Assembly (NCBI GenBank): GCA_963710675.1
Contig: CAVQBE010000020.1
Location: 1-64,000 of the forward strand
Origin: JACCZX01 sp963710675
GTDB taxonomy: Bacteria > Pseudomonadota > Gammaproteobacteria > Burkholderiales > Burkholderiaceae_F
Length of the DNA: 64,000 nt
Reading direction: 5' to 3'
Positions within the stretch are counted from its first letter, which is position 1. The number at the start of each line of letters is the position of its first letter. Below, piece after piece: positions 1-9,115 of the stretch. The translations under genes and the position numbers were made by a program. The notes beneath the pieces are model-generated. The model did not search any database and was not told the origin of the DNA. It saw only the letters and a list, made by a program, of their open reading frames with translations.

Positions 1-525
1 GCTCAAAGCTCTGGTGCCGTGGTCGACAGGCAGCCGGGCAAGGTTGGCATCGCGCAAGCTGTCGATGTCACTGCAACCATCAGTGCGATCGACGCCGCCA
101 AACGTGAGATCACCCTGAAGGGGCCCGATGGCAAGGACACGACCGTTGTCGCGGGCCCAGAAGTCAAGAACTTCAGCCAGCTGAAGGTCGGCGACAAGGT
201 CGATATTCAGTACGTGGAAGCCTTGGTACTCGAACTGAAGAAAGGCGGCGGCTTGCCAGTGGCGCGTACTGACACGGAAACTATGAAGAGCGCCAAACCG
301 GGTGAGACGCCAAGCGCCAAAGGCTCAAGAAAAGTGACGGTTGTCGGCGACGTGATCAACCTTGACCCCGCGACGCAAACTGTGACGCTTAAAGGACCTC
401 AACGCACGGCGGATTTGAAAGTACGGGATAAGAAGCAGTTCGACCTGATTCAAAAAGGTGATCAGATCGAAGCGACTTACACCGAAGCCTTGGCAGTTGC
501 GGTAAAGCCGTCAGCCAAGAAGTAA
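1..525 (+). CDS. Hypothetical protein with two copies of a small beta-rich domain (5' end cut by window edge)
   Basis: The frame is open from the first base, so the true start, probably with a signal peptide, lies outside the window; an in-frame GTG at 19 is only an internal possibility. The visible protein has two similar halves of about 55 residues joined by a Lys/Thr/Pro-rich linker. Each half follows the pattern VT-x-x-ISAID or VINLD, then ITLKGP or VTLKGP, then a KVGDK or QKGDQ turn, and ends YVEAL or YTEAL. This indicates an internal tandem duplication of an OB- or DUF5666-like barrel. I do not recognise a function. Such proteins are usually periplasmic. A strong stem-loop follows the stop. 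Confidence 0.7.
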   Translation, partial: AQSSGAVVDRQPGKVGIAQAVDVTATISAIDAAKREITLKGPDGKDTTVVAGPEVKNFSQLKVGDKVDIQYVEALVLELKKGGGLPVARTDTETMKSAKPGETPSAKGSRKVTVVGDVINLDPATQTVTLKGPQRTADLKVRDKKQFDLIQKGDQIEATYTEALAVAVKPSAKK

Positions 526-547
526 GTCGTCCGTCGCGCTAGTCGAT

Positions 548-575
548 TGGCCGCAGGCGTATGCGTCTGCGGCCA
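548..575 (+). terminator. Stem-loop after the first gene
   Basis: A 12-bp stem (548-559 with 564-575, loop TATG, one G-U pair) lies 22 bases after the stop at 523-525. No T-tract follows, so it is not a canonical intrinsic terminator. It could stabilise the 3' end or work with Rho. Confidence 0.35.
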
Positions 576-736
576 TAGCTGGGTACGCCGCGCGTATGGC
601 GCGATGATCCCGCATCGCCGACTGAGAGATAGCGCGGCGCAGTCTGCTGAGACTCGTAGCGCAACAGGCGCTATGCGATAGTTCGGTGATTTGCTTGGCG
701 CTCTTTTCAGCGGCCGTCGCCGTCATCGGCAGTCGT

Positions 737-1387
737 CTAGAACGTCACACCGATCGACGTTACAACGACCTGATCGCTTGATCCCGGGTTGAACCAGTAG
801 CCACCGAGGGTGACGCTACGCCATGTCAGCTGCGCGAATGGCCCGCGCTGGATGTCGCGATCGCCGCCGTATGCGCGTGTGCGTTGACCGACGACTCCGA
901 TGCGCAGCCATTCGACCGGCCGAAATCCCAATTCGCTCCATGCATACCAGTAGCTGCTGGAATGTTCGGCGTTATCGTGAACGTATTCGCCTTCGATGTA
1001 GAAGTCGAACTGACGCCAGCCGAGGCTTGCCTCCAGCCCCGGCACGAACGCATGTACCGATCCCCATGCTCCACCGAGCAACGGCGTCAGCTCCCACGTG
1101 ATGCTGTCACCGCCGGAAAACGTCCAACCGACAAACGCCGAGCGCGCGCCCACCGATTCGTAGTTGTAGCGAGCCTCCAGATGAAGCGGTCCGCGGTCCG
1201 CGACCGCGATTGCCGACGTGTAGTTATCGCCGCCTCGCACGAACGTCGGATACGCTGTGATTCCGAATTCCCACGACGGTTTGGAGGCAGGTGACGCACG
1301 CCGACCGCTATGGTCTTCCTCACCGGCGCGTGCCGCCGCTGCCGTGAAAACCGCGAGCACAGCAATCCAGCGCAATGCGGTCTTCAT
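737..1387 (-). CDS. Secreted, probably outer-membrane beta-barrel protein
   Basis: The protein has 216 residues. The start is the ATG at 1387, because a signal peptide begins there (MKTALRWIAVLAVF, with AARAG near residue 19) and because the ATG overlaps the stop of the upstream VIT-like gene. Longer in-frame extensions would be Arg-rich and implausible. After the signal the chain shows alternating hydrophobic and aromatic strands (LEARYNYESVG, FDFYIEGEYVH, FAQLTWRSVTLGGYWF) and ends in Phe, as expected of an outer-membrane barrel of about eight to ten strands. No family name can be given. The four-base overlap indicates translational coupling with the inner-membrane partner upstream. Confidence 0.65.
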   Translation of the reverse strand: MKTALRWIAVLAVFTAAAARAGEEDHSGRRASPASKPSWEFGITAYPTFVRGGDNYTSAIAVADRGPLHLEARYNYESVGARSAFVGWTFSGGDSITWELTPLLGGAWGSVHAFVPGLEASLGWRQFDFYIEGEYVHDNAEHSSSYWYAWSELGFRPVEWLRIGVVGQRTRAYGGDRDIQRGPFAQLTWRSVTLGGYWFNPGSSDQVVVTSIGVTF

Positions 1388-2054
1388 CCGCCGAGTGCGA
1401 TCACGGCGGTAACGACCGCTGCGCCGAGTCCCGCCATCATCAGTCCGGTTTTCCAGCTGCCGTATCCGGCGTATCGACCTAGCGCGAGGCCGCCGAAGAA
1501 CAGCATCACCAGCGCGATTGCGCGGGATAACGTCTTGGCTAACCCGATGTCCTCGATGATCAGAAAGGTATGGCAACCGGAAAGGTCGCAGCGACGACGA
1601 GCAGGAACACGGCAAGCGCGGCGAGCAGATCCTCCGATTTCAGCTTCGGTCGCTCCGGTGGAGAGGGCAGCGCGACGATTCGCTGACGAATTGACTCGAC
1701 CTCCGTATCAGTCATAACGCTGGCGAGTGGCTTTGACAGAGCATCCTTAATCAGTGCCCGCGCTGTTTCCGTGTCGGCGGCAACTCGTACCGCGCGGACC
1801 AGCGTCAGCGACCTGCCTCGATCGGTGATCGTGCGAACCAGGTACATCACTGCGTCGACCAGGCCCCACGCGAGGTTGCAGCCGAGTGCAGCAGCTAGCA
1901 GCTCCCGCACTTCCGTGCGTCCTGAATCTGCGACCGAAACTGCGCCAACAAAGGTAAGCGCCATGAACAGGCCGAATAGCATTTCTGACACACGGTCCAC
2001 CGGGTTCAGTACCGGATCGCGGGCCGATTCCGCAGCTAAGTTGTTTTCGTTCAT
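1384..2054 (-). CDS. VIT-family-like integral membrane protein (one frameshift)
   Basis: The gene starts at ATG 2054 and ends at the TGA at 1384-1386, which overlaps the next start. The frame breaks at about 1562-1572, where one T seems missing from a T run: FPVAIPF in the first frame continues as LIIEDIGLAKTLSRAIAL in the next. The resulting 222 residues show two N-terminal membrane helices (about 25-75), a soluble middle (about 80-150) and three C-terminal helices with the FPVA-PF and GGLALGRYAG signatures of VIT1/CCC1-related proteins. These transport iron or manganese in plants and yeast; the bacterial homologues are mostly uncharacterised. The family call is good, the substrate unknown. 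Confidence 0.7.
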
Positions 2055-2319
2055 TTTGATCGCGTTTGACTCCAGGATGCGTGAGGCAGGAGGTCAAAGT
2101 CGTTACGGTAACGGAGAAAGACGTGCCTGATGTCTAATACGGCAAGCCGCCTCGCCAAGTGTTGCAACAAACTACGTGTGTCGGGAAAGGAGAAGCGCCG
2201 CCGCTCGGGCAGGGCGATCATCCCCGCCCAAGTCCAGTTTGGGCGAGCGACGCGCGCCTGGATCGCGCCGTCACGGATTGATGGTTCGGTTATGTAGCGA
2301 TCTTGACCGGAGAAAACGG

Positions 2320-2793
2320 ATGACGACAACAACGGCTAAGGCCTCGCTATGGGACACCTTTGAGCACACGCCCTCGCTCAAGCAAAGGGTGTTCATGCGG
2401 TACTTCACCGCAATCCTGGTGGATCTCGTCGTGCTTCTGCTGTTCGCCGAATATTGGGAGCACGTTTACGTCAGCGCGTTCACGATCGCCCTGCTCGCTG
2501 CCGTGCTGTTGCAGATCCTGCTGAAGGTGACGATCGTCTGCGAACATAAAGTCGCGGCCTTCTTCAACGCCAGGCCGGGAGGCTTCAATAAATTCATGCG
2601 GTACTTCGGTGCCTGGGTGGTGCTATTCGGGTCCAAGTTCGTCATTCTCGAAGCGCTTGTGCTCGCGTTCGGCGACCGCATACGTTTCGGCGGATGGTTC
2701 CATGGGATCGTCGCGCTGATCGTGGTCGTGGTCGTGATGCTGGTGGCCGAAGCCGCCATCGTGTGGGGCTATCGACGCCTGGGCAATGCCTGA
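2320..2793 (+). CDS. Small four-helix inner-membrane protein, unrecognised
   Basis: The start is ATG 2320, preceded by a GGAGAAA ribosome-binding site; upstream in-frame sequence is low-quality and Arg-rich. The 157 residues hold four hydrophobic segments (about 28-45, 48-70, 92-112 and 125-150), with a cytoplasmic head that includes HTPSLKQR. No enzymatic motif is visible and I do not recognise the family. It lies about 100 bases upstream of the AI-2E permease on the same strand and may be cotranscribed with it. The frame is intact. Confidence 0.65.
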   Translation: MTTTTAKASLWDTFEHTPSLKQRVFMRYFTAILVDLVVLLLFAEYWEHVYVSAFTIALLAAVLLQILLKVTIVCEHKVAAFFNARPGGFNKFMRYFGAWVVLFGSKFVILEALVLAFGDRIRFGGWFHGIVALIVVVVVMLVAEAAIVWGYRRLGNA

Positions 2794-2896
2794 CTACCCT
2801 ATCTGGGAACCGCAGGCTGTTTCCCAACATGGGCGGCCTGATGCTGACACTCGCATCAGTTGGGCGAAGAGCTACGCAGAAGAGGGAAGCTGATCG

Positions 2897-4018
2897 ATGA
2901 ATACGTCCTACACGCCTGATACTGAACTCGAAACGCGCTTGTCCAGAAGACTGCTCGATGTCCTGATCCGCGCCGGGTTGATCCTGGCGATGGCTGTGCT
3001 GTGCTACCAGATTTTTTCGCCTTTTCTCGCCCTGATGGTATGGGCGCTGATCCTGGCGGTGACGCTTTATCCGGCGCATCAAAAGCTCGCGCGCAGGTTG
3101 GGAGGCAAGCAGGGGCTGGCGGCGACAGTGCTGGTGCTGATCGGCCTGGTGGTGATCGGAGTGCCGACGAGTTTGCTGATGTTCGAGCTGGGCGACTCGG
3201 TGCACCAGTTTGTCGGCAGCGTGCGCGATCACACGCTGCAGGTTCCCGCGCCCTCGCCTGGCGTTGCCGAGTGGCCGATCGTTGGCAAGAAGGTCCATGG
3301 TTTTTGGTCGCAGGCTCATACCGATCTGCCCGCACTGGTGCAGAGCCTGCAGCCAAAGCTCGGTGAGTTGGCTAGAACCGCGCTGGGAATGGTTGCGAGC
3401 ATCGGCGGCGCGCTGCTGCTGTTTCTGGTCGCCTTCATCATTGCCGGAATCATCATGGCGTTTGGCGAGTCGGGTGCCAGAAGCACGCGCGCGATTTTCG
3501 ATCGCATCGTTGGCACCGGCCGCGGCGAAGAATTTGCCAAGCTGTCCACAGCGACCATTCGCGCGGTTGCATTAGGGGTGCTCGGCGTGGCCTTTATCCA
3601 GGCCATGGTCGTCGGCTTGTTCCTGCTGATCGCCGGCGTTCCGTTTGCGGGAGTGCTGGCATTGATCGTTCTTGTGCTCGGAATCGCGCAGGTTCCGGCG
3701 CTGCTGGTCACGTTGCCCGTCATCGTTTATATCTGGATGAGCGGTGAGTACGGCACCGGCGCTGCGGTTACTCACAGCGTGCTGCTGTTCGTTGCCGGCA
3801 TGCTCGACAACGTACTGAAGCCGCTGCTGCTCGGTCGAGGTGTCGATGCACCGATGGTCGTCATTCTGCTCGGCGCGTTGGGCGGCTTGGCAAGCCACGG
3901 TCTGCTGGGAATGTTCGTCGGCGCGACGTTGCTCGCACTGGGCTATCAGATCTTCATGTGGTGGGTCGCTAGCAATCCTGATAAGAAACCGGTGCCCAGG
4001 CCGCAGGGGGTTAGCTGA
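2897..4018 (+). CDS. AI-2E family transporter (PF01594, YdiK/TqsA type)
   Basis: The 373-residue length fits the family (usually 340-380) and the frame is intact. It has two helices near residues 22-60 and a third near 73-95. A soluble stretch of about 95-165 precedes the C-terminal helices. The Gly- and Leu-rich C-terminal block contains the typical PLLLGRGVDAPMVVILLGAL signature near residues 305-325. The family includes autoinducer-2 exporters and Na+/H+ antiporters; the real substrate cannot be read from sequence. Five bases separate its stop from the outer-membrane factor gene, so the two are probably one operon with the downstream efflux genes. Confidence 0.88.
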   Translation: MNTSYTPDTELETRLSRRLLDVLIRAGLILAMAVLCYQIFSPFLALMVWALILAVTLYPAHQKLARRLGGKQGLAATVLVLIGLVVIGVPTSLLMFELGDSVHQFVGSVRDHTLQVPAPSPGVAEWPIVGKKVHGFWSQAHTDLPALVQSLQPKLGELARTALGMVASIGGALLLFLVAFIIAGIIMAFGESGARSTRAIFDRIVGTGRGEEFAKLSTATIRAVALGVLGVAFIQAMVVGLFLLIAGVPFAGVLALIVLVLGIAQVPALLVTLPVIVYIWMSGEYGTGAAVTHSVLLFVAGMLDNVLKPLLLGRGVDAPMVVILLGALGGLASHGLLGMFVGATLLALGYQIFMWWVASNPDKKPVPRPQGVS

Positions 4019-4023
4019 GTCGC

Positions 4024-5584
4024 ATGCCGGTTACCAAGCTGCGAACGCGGGCGGCAGCACTTGCAGGGACAGTTCTCCTAAGCGCCTGCACGACGGTCGG
4101 GCCCGACTTCCAGCGACCGCAAGTGCCGGCATGGCTGGCGAATTGGATAGGCGGCTCTCACGAGTCGCTGGCCGCCGATCTGCGAGCCACACGCGGTGGC
4201 CAGCTGCAGCAGTGGTGGAGCACGTTTAATGATCCAGTGCTCGAAGCGCCTGGTTGCCGAAGCGCAGCGCGTGAATCCCAACGTGCGGACCGCGGGTCTG
4301 CGCATCATGGAAGCACGCGCTCAACTAGGAATTGCGGGCAGCGCGCTTTACCCGCAGGCTCAGCAGGCTACGAGCGATCTGCTGTGGGTCGGAGAGCAAA
4401 GGACGGGTGCAAGCGACACCAGCGCTGCGACTTTAAGCGTCGGGTTTCAGATTGGCTGGGAGCTCGACTTCTGGGGCAAGTTCAGACGCGGCATCGAGGC
4501 CGCGGATGCCAACTACTTCGCCAGCATTGCGCAATACGATGACTTGCAGGTACTGATGGCCGCGCAGGTGGCGGCCTTCTACACCTCGATTCGCACTTTG
4601 GAGGCGCGGCTGGTGATCGCTCGCCAAAACGCGGCGTTACAAAAACGCAGTCTCGAGATCGCCGAGCGGCTGTTCAAGGGAGGCAACGACTCCGAATTGG
4701 ATGTGCAACAGGCAAAAGCCCAATATCTCGGCACGCTGGCCACCATTCCTCCACTCGAAAGCGCGCTACGGCAGACACAGAACGCGCTAAGCACGTTGCT
4801 CGTCCGAGCGCCCGGCCCATTGCCCGAAATGGCCGCAGGCAAGGATGTGATCCCGCAGGCGGAACTCGCTGTCATCGTCGACATGCCGAGCGAGTTGCTG
4901 CGGCGTCGCCCCGACGTGAGGGCTGCTGAGTTGCAGTTGGCCGCGCAATCCGCGCTGATCGGCGTGAGCGTGGCTGATCTGTATCCGTCGATATCGCTGT
5001 TGGGATCCGTGGGCCTGTCGGCGACGTCGTTGGGCGCGTCCTCGCGGGCGCTGACCTGGGCCGTCGGGCCGAGCCTTGTCTGGAACGTCTTCGACTATGG
5101 CCGGCTCTCTAATGCCGTGCTCGTGCAGGATGCGCGATTCCAGCAGCTCTACGAGCAGTATCAAGACGCGGTGCTACGGGCAGCTCGCGAGGTCGATGAT
5201 GCAGCAGTGGGCTTCGCAAGAACCGGAGAACAGATTGTGCTGCTCGCCGACGCAGTAGCGGCTGCGCAGCGATCGCTCGACATTGCCAATATTCAATATC
5301 GCGAAGGGCTCACCGACTTCGAGCGAGTGCTCGATTCGCAGCGAGTGCTTTTCGCTCAACAGGACTTTTTGGTCAGCTCGCGCGGCAGCCTGACGCAGAA
5401 TTTGATTGCGCTGTACAAAGCGATGGGTGGTGGCTGGGAACAAGGGCGAAGCCGGCCCGTGCTGGATGATGTGACGCGCGAAACGATGAACCAACGCAGC
5501 GATTGGAAAGGTGTGCTCGAGGCCCCGCTGCCAGTGCCCGACGCTGACGCTCTGCCAAACTCTTCCGGAACGGCAAAACCATGA
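4024..5584 (+). CDS. Efflux outer-membrane factor, NodT/TolC family lipoprotein (one frameshift)
   Basis: The ATG at 4024 opens a lipoprotein signal ending in a lipobox (LLSACTTVG). The reading frame breaks near 4240, between WWSTFNDPV and RLVAEAQRVNPNV, where NodT proteins are normally continuous. The remainder runs intact to 5584 with the two OEP repeats: coiled-coil segments rich in AEL, AQL and LDVQQAK, and the strand motif LGASSRALTWAVGPSLVWNVFDYG. It should form the outer-membrane tunnel of a tripartite efflux pump with the HlyD-like protein that overlaps its stop (ATGA). About 515 residues once repaired, normal for the family. Confidence 0.85.
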
Positions 5585-6778
5585 GTCAACAATCCACAAA
5601 GCAGGACGAGACTCTGCCGCCGATAGTTGTCGAGGCATCGCCACCACGGCCGTCGCCACCGGCAGTCGCCGCCACCGACCACCGCCGGCGTCTCAGCCCA
5701 AGCCGGGCAAGGGAAGCCGCATCGGCGCGATCATCGTGCTGCTACTGATCGTCTTCAGCCTCGCTTGGTATTTCGTCTCGGATCGCCTGACACCGTATAC
5801 CTCGCAAGCCAGGGTCCAGGCGTTCGTCGTACCGATAGCGGCCGAAGTAGCGGGCACGGTGCTGAAGGTGCACGTCAAGAACAACGATGAGGTGCAGCGC
5901 GGGCAGCCGCTCTTGGATATCGATCCAACCCAGTACAAGATCGCGCTTGCAGCGCAGCCGTTCGGATTACGAGTCGACGCGCCTTTCGGTCGGTGCGTCG
6001 ACGGCGTCGGTGGAGTCGGCCAAAGCGGCAGTGCAGGCGGCGATTGCAAATAATGTTTTCGCGCAACAGGATGCGACGCGACTCGAACAGATTTACAAGG
6101 AAGATCCGGGCGCGATCTCTCTGCGCCGCGTCGAAAGTGCGCAGTCCAATCGGATCAAGGCCCGCAGTCAGGTTGAAGCGGCGAAGGCGGATCTGAGTCC
6201 GTGCGCAAGAGACAGCAGGCGAACGCGGTGAAAACAACGCGCAGCTGCTCAGTGCCCGCGCGGCGATCGAAAAGGCCGAGCTTGATCTGAAGCGCACCGC
6301 TGTAGTGGCTCCCGCACGCGGTTCGGTCACCGACCTGCGCATCGATGCCGGGCAATATGCGCAGACCGGCGCGCCTCTGATGACGCTGATCGCCATTCAC
6401 GACCTGTGGATCAACGCCGACATGACCGAGAACAATCTCGGCAACGTCAAACCTGGTGACGAAGTGGCGATCGTGCTCGACGTGATGCCGGGCGAAATAT
6501 TGAAGGGACGCGTGCGCAGCGTCGGCACCGGCATCGGTCCCGATAAGCCACCTCAACCCGGCACGTTGCCTGCGGTCGAGAACAGCCGCGATTGGCTGCG
6601 GCAGGCGCAGCGCTTCCCGGTAGCCGTCGAGTTCGACCCGTCCGAACGCGAGCGACTGCGTGGAGTGCGCATCGGCGGCCAGGCCGACGTGCTGATCTAC
6701 ACCGGAGATCATCCCGTGATGAACTGGCTGGCGGGGGTCTTCATCAAGGTGATGAGCTACTTCTCGTATCTCTATTGA
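5581..6778 (+). CDS. HlyD/EmrA-type membrane fusion protein (three frameshifts)
   Basis: It begins at ATG 5581, overlapping the outer-membrane factor stop. A Pro-rich cytoplasmic tail leads to one membrane helix (IGAIIVLLLIVFSLAWYFVS), the first biotinyl-lipoyl half (VLKVHVKNNDEVQRGQPLLDID), an alpha-hairpin (AQQDATRLEQIYKED, AELDLKRTAVVAP) and the beta-barrel half (LWINADMTENNLGNVKPGDE). Breaks lie near 5640-5690, 5950 and 6195-6240; the pieces together give a normal fusion protein of about 400 residues. It should bridge the DUF2955 inner-membrane protein and the NodT channel. The breaks look like sequence errors because all domains are conserved. Confidence 0.82.
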
Positions 6779-6780
6779 CC

Positions 6781-7815
6781 ATGTCATTGCACCGCGCTGA
6801 CAAGGCAGTGCTGCGGCTGGCGATCGGCCTCGGTTTCGCAGTCCTGATCGCTTACGGGCTGGCGCTGCCTGCACCGTTCATCGTGTGCCTGCTCACCGTC
6901 GTGATGCTGTGCAAGCCCGGCCCGCCGATCCCACTGCTGAAAGGCGTGGTAATCGTGGGTGTCGTCGCCGCGTTGTTGGTGGCCGGCGTGCTGATGGTGC
7001 CACTGCTGGAAAACTATGCCGTGGCGGGCGTCATCTTGACCGGCGTAATTCTCTATGCCGTGTTCTTTGCTGGCGCGCGCAAAGCGAGTCCTCTGACATT
7101 CATTCTCGTAATCGCCTTCACGATAATTCCGGCGGTCGGAGTGGCCGATCAGGCGCTGGTCACCGCGCTCAGCGAAGCGTTTGCGGTGGGATTAGGCATC
7201 GGGGTTCTGGTCGGCGGGTTCTCGCATGCGCTCTTTCCGGACGCGCCTGCTGCAGCCAACATCGCGCCGGCACCGGCCTCAGTCAGTCCGGAAGCAGCAA
7301 AGTGGCAGGCCATAAAGGCCACGTTGGTCGTGATGCCCGCATTCGTGCTGACGCTGACGAACCCGGCGTTCTATCTGCCAACCATCATGAAATCGGTGAC
7401 GCTAGGCCAGCAAGCCACCGCCACCAACGCGGGCTCGGCCGGACGCGAGCTCGTGGGATCTACATTGATGGGAGCATGGATGGCGGTGTTGGTTTGGGGC
7501 GGCCTTTCGCTGCAGCCGAACCTGTGGATGCTGATGTTATGGATGGTGGCTGCAGCGCTCTGGGCTGGAGCCAAACTATTCGGAGTCTGGCGCACGTCCT
7601 TCACTCCATCGTTCTGGAGCAACGCCCTGATCACGATGCTGATCTTGCTCGGGCCGGCGATTGAAGACGCTGCCGTCGGCAAAGATGTCTACCGCGCTTC
7701 TGCTATCCGTGTCGCGCTGTTTGTCGCCGTGGCTATTTACGCGTGGGCGACAGTGTGGGTACTGGAGCGCTGGCGTGCGTCGAGATCCAAAGCGCTGGCC
7801 TTCACGCACACCTGA
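6781..7815 (+). CDS. DUF2955 inner-membrane protein, likely efflux permease
   Basis: The 344-residue protein is intact and starts at ATG 6781, two bases after the fusion-protein stop. It has about ten hydrophobic segments in two blocks (about 13-150 and 190-335) separated by an Ala/Pro-rich loop, the layout of the DUF2955 family, which is distantly like aromatic-acid exporters (FUSC/AaeB). In other genomes DUF2955 genes sit beside HlyD genes, as here, so it is probably the energised inner-membrane component of the tripartite pump. Substrate unknown; aromatic acids or hydrophobic weak acids are an inference from the fold. Confidence 0.8.
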   Translation: MSLHRADKAVLRLAIGLGFAVLIAYGLALPAPFIVCLLTVVMLCKPGPPIPLLKGVVIVGVVAALLVAGVLMVPLLENYAVAGVILTGVILYAVFFAGARKASPLTFILVIAFTIIPAVGVADQALVTALSEAFAVGLGIGVLVGGFSHALFPDAPAAANIAPAPASVSPEAAKWQAIKATLVVMPAFVLTLTNPAFYLPTIMKSVTLGQQATATNAGSAGRELVGSTLMGAWMAVLVWGGLSLQPNLWMLMLWMVAAALWAGAKLFGVWRTSFTPSFWSNALITMLILLGPAIEDAAVGKDVYRASAIRVALFVAVAIYAWATVWVLERWRASRSKALAFTHT

Positions 7816-7831
7816 ACAGGGGAATCGCACA

Positions 7832-8261
7832 ATGCTGAGGAACCTGATGATCGGTCTGCCGATCATGCTGCTGTGCCTGGCGTTGCAGGCGGCTGTCAGT
7901 TTCTGGAGCGTCCGCTACTACATGCGGCGAGTAAAGCATGCACGCTGATCGCGGACTGTTCCCGCACCTGCGGCCGCTGATGGTCGTGATGATCGCCATG
8001 GTGCTGGGCACCTTTGTCCAGATCGTGATCTGGGGGGTGTTGTTCCTTTGGCTGGGCGAATTCAAAGAGTTGTATGAGGCTGTCTACCATTCAGCAGTGA
8101 ACTTCACCTCGCTGGGTTACGGCGACGTGGTGATGAGCGCGCGATGGAAGCTGCTGGGGCCTCTCGAAGCTGCGAATGGGGTTCTGATGTTTGGCATGAC
8201 GAGCGCCGGCCTGATGGCGATCCTGCAGCAGATGATCAAGGTGCACTTGGGATCCGACTAG
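7832..8261 (+). CDS. Two-helix ion channel-like protein (one frameshift)
   Basis: ATG 7832 follows an AGGGGAA ribosome-binding site. The first 38 codons (helix with LPIMLLCLALQAAVSF) stop at 7948. An overlapping frame from about 7938 continues with helix 2 (MVVMIAMVLGTFVQIVIW), a pore helix and filter (FTSLGYGDVVMS) and helix 3 (LEAANGVLMFGMTSAGLMAI). Related bacterial proteins are one chain of about 140 residues, so I join the two. The filter resembles the TVGYGD of potassium channels but reads TSLGYGD, with one additional position. No regulatory RCK domain is attached. Ion selectivity is inferred. Confidence 0.72.
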
Positions 8262-8362
8262 TGCGGTACACGCAAGTTGTATGCACGTGTCGCGAAAGGT
8301 GAAGCGCTGCTGATCGGTCGGCGCCATCATTCACCAGTTTCTCAAGGCGGAGCTTGGGTCAA

Positions 8363-9082
8363 ATGCAAGCTAAGTTGATCGCTGAGTTCATGGGCACGTT
8401 GTGGCTGGTGCTGGGTGGCTGCGGGAGCGCGGTGTTGGCTGCAGCATTTCCAGAAGTCGGGATTGGATTGCTTGGCGTATCGCTTGCGTTTGGATTGACC
8501 GTGCTTACGGCCGCGTACGCACTCGGCCCGATTTCAGGTGGTCACTTCAATCCTGCTGTATCGATCGGTCTCTGGGCCGGCGGTCGCTTTCCCGCAGGTC
8601 AACTACTGCCGTACATCGTTGCGCAAGTGCTCGGCGCAATTGCGGGCGCGGCCATTCTGTATGCGATCGCCAGCGGCACCGCGACATTCAGTTTGGCATC
8701 GGGATTTGCAGCGAACGGCTTCGGTGCACATTCGCCCGGGAAGTACTCGTTGTTCGCGGGTTTGGTAACAGAAGTTGTCATGACTCTGATGTTCCTGGTT
8801 GTGATTCTCGGCTCGACGCACCAGCGCGCACCCGTTGGCTTTGCCGGGTTGACAATTGGCTTGGCATTGACGCTGATTCACTTGATCAGCATTCCGGTCA
8901 CAAATACGTCGGTGAATCCGGCGCGCAGCACCGGGCCAGCAGTGTTTGTTGGTGATTGGGCGTTGGGGCAGCTTTGGTTGTTCTGGGTCGCACCAATCGT
9001 CGGTGCGTTGATCGGAGGTTGGCTGTACCGTGCGGTTCTGGAAGGTTGGCGCGAGGAGCCGCCGATTGTCGGCAGACGTTGA
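8363..9082 (+). CDS. aqpZ: Aquaporin Z
   Basis: I choose ATG 8363, ten bases after an AAGGCGGAG ribosome-binding site; an in-frame TTG at 8354 is too close to it. The 239 residues carry both aquaporin boxes, HFNPAVS (NPA at 63-65) and SVNPARS (NPA at 185-187). The constriction residues Phe43, His173, Thr182 and Arg188 match the water-selective filter of E. coli AqpZ (Phe, His, Thr, Arg), so this is a water channel and not a glycerol facilitator, although glpKD lies 10 kb away. Six helices plus two half-helices are evident. The frame is intact. Confidence 0.93.
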   Translation: MQAKLIAEFMGTLWLVLGGCGSAVLAAAFPEVGIGLLGVSLAFGLTVLTAAYALGPISGGHFNPAVSIGLWAGGRFPAGQLLPYIVAQVLGAIAGAAILYAIASGTATFSLASGFAANGFGAHSPGKYSLFAGLVTEVVMTLMFLVVILGSTHQRAPVGFAGLTIGLALTLIHLISIPVTNTSVNPARSTGPAVFVGDWALGQLWLFWVAPIVGALIGGWLYRAVLEGWREEPPIVGRR

Positions 9083-9115
9083 CCACTTGGTCTGGTGATT
9101 GGATAAGGAGAAATA

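Noticed and set aside
2051..2332. 93-codon minus-strand frame upstream of the VIT-like gene
   Set aside because: Its composition is Arg-rich and unlike neighbouring genes, and it overlaps the start of the next plus-strand gene. Treated as intergenic.
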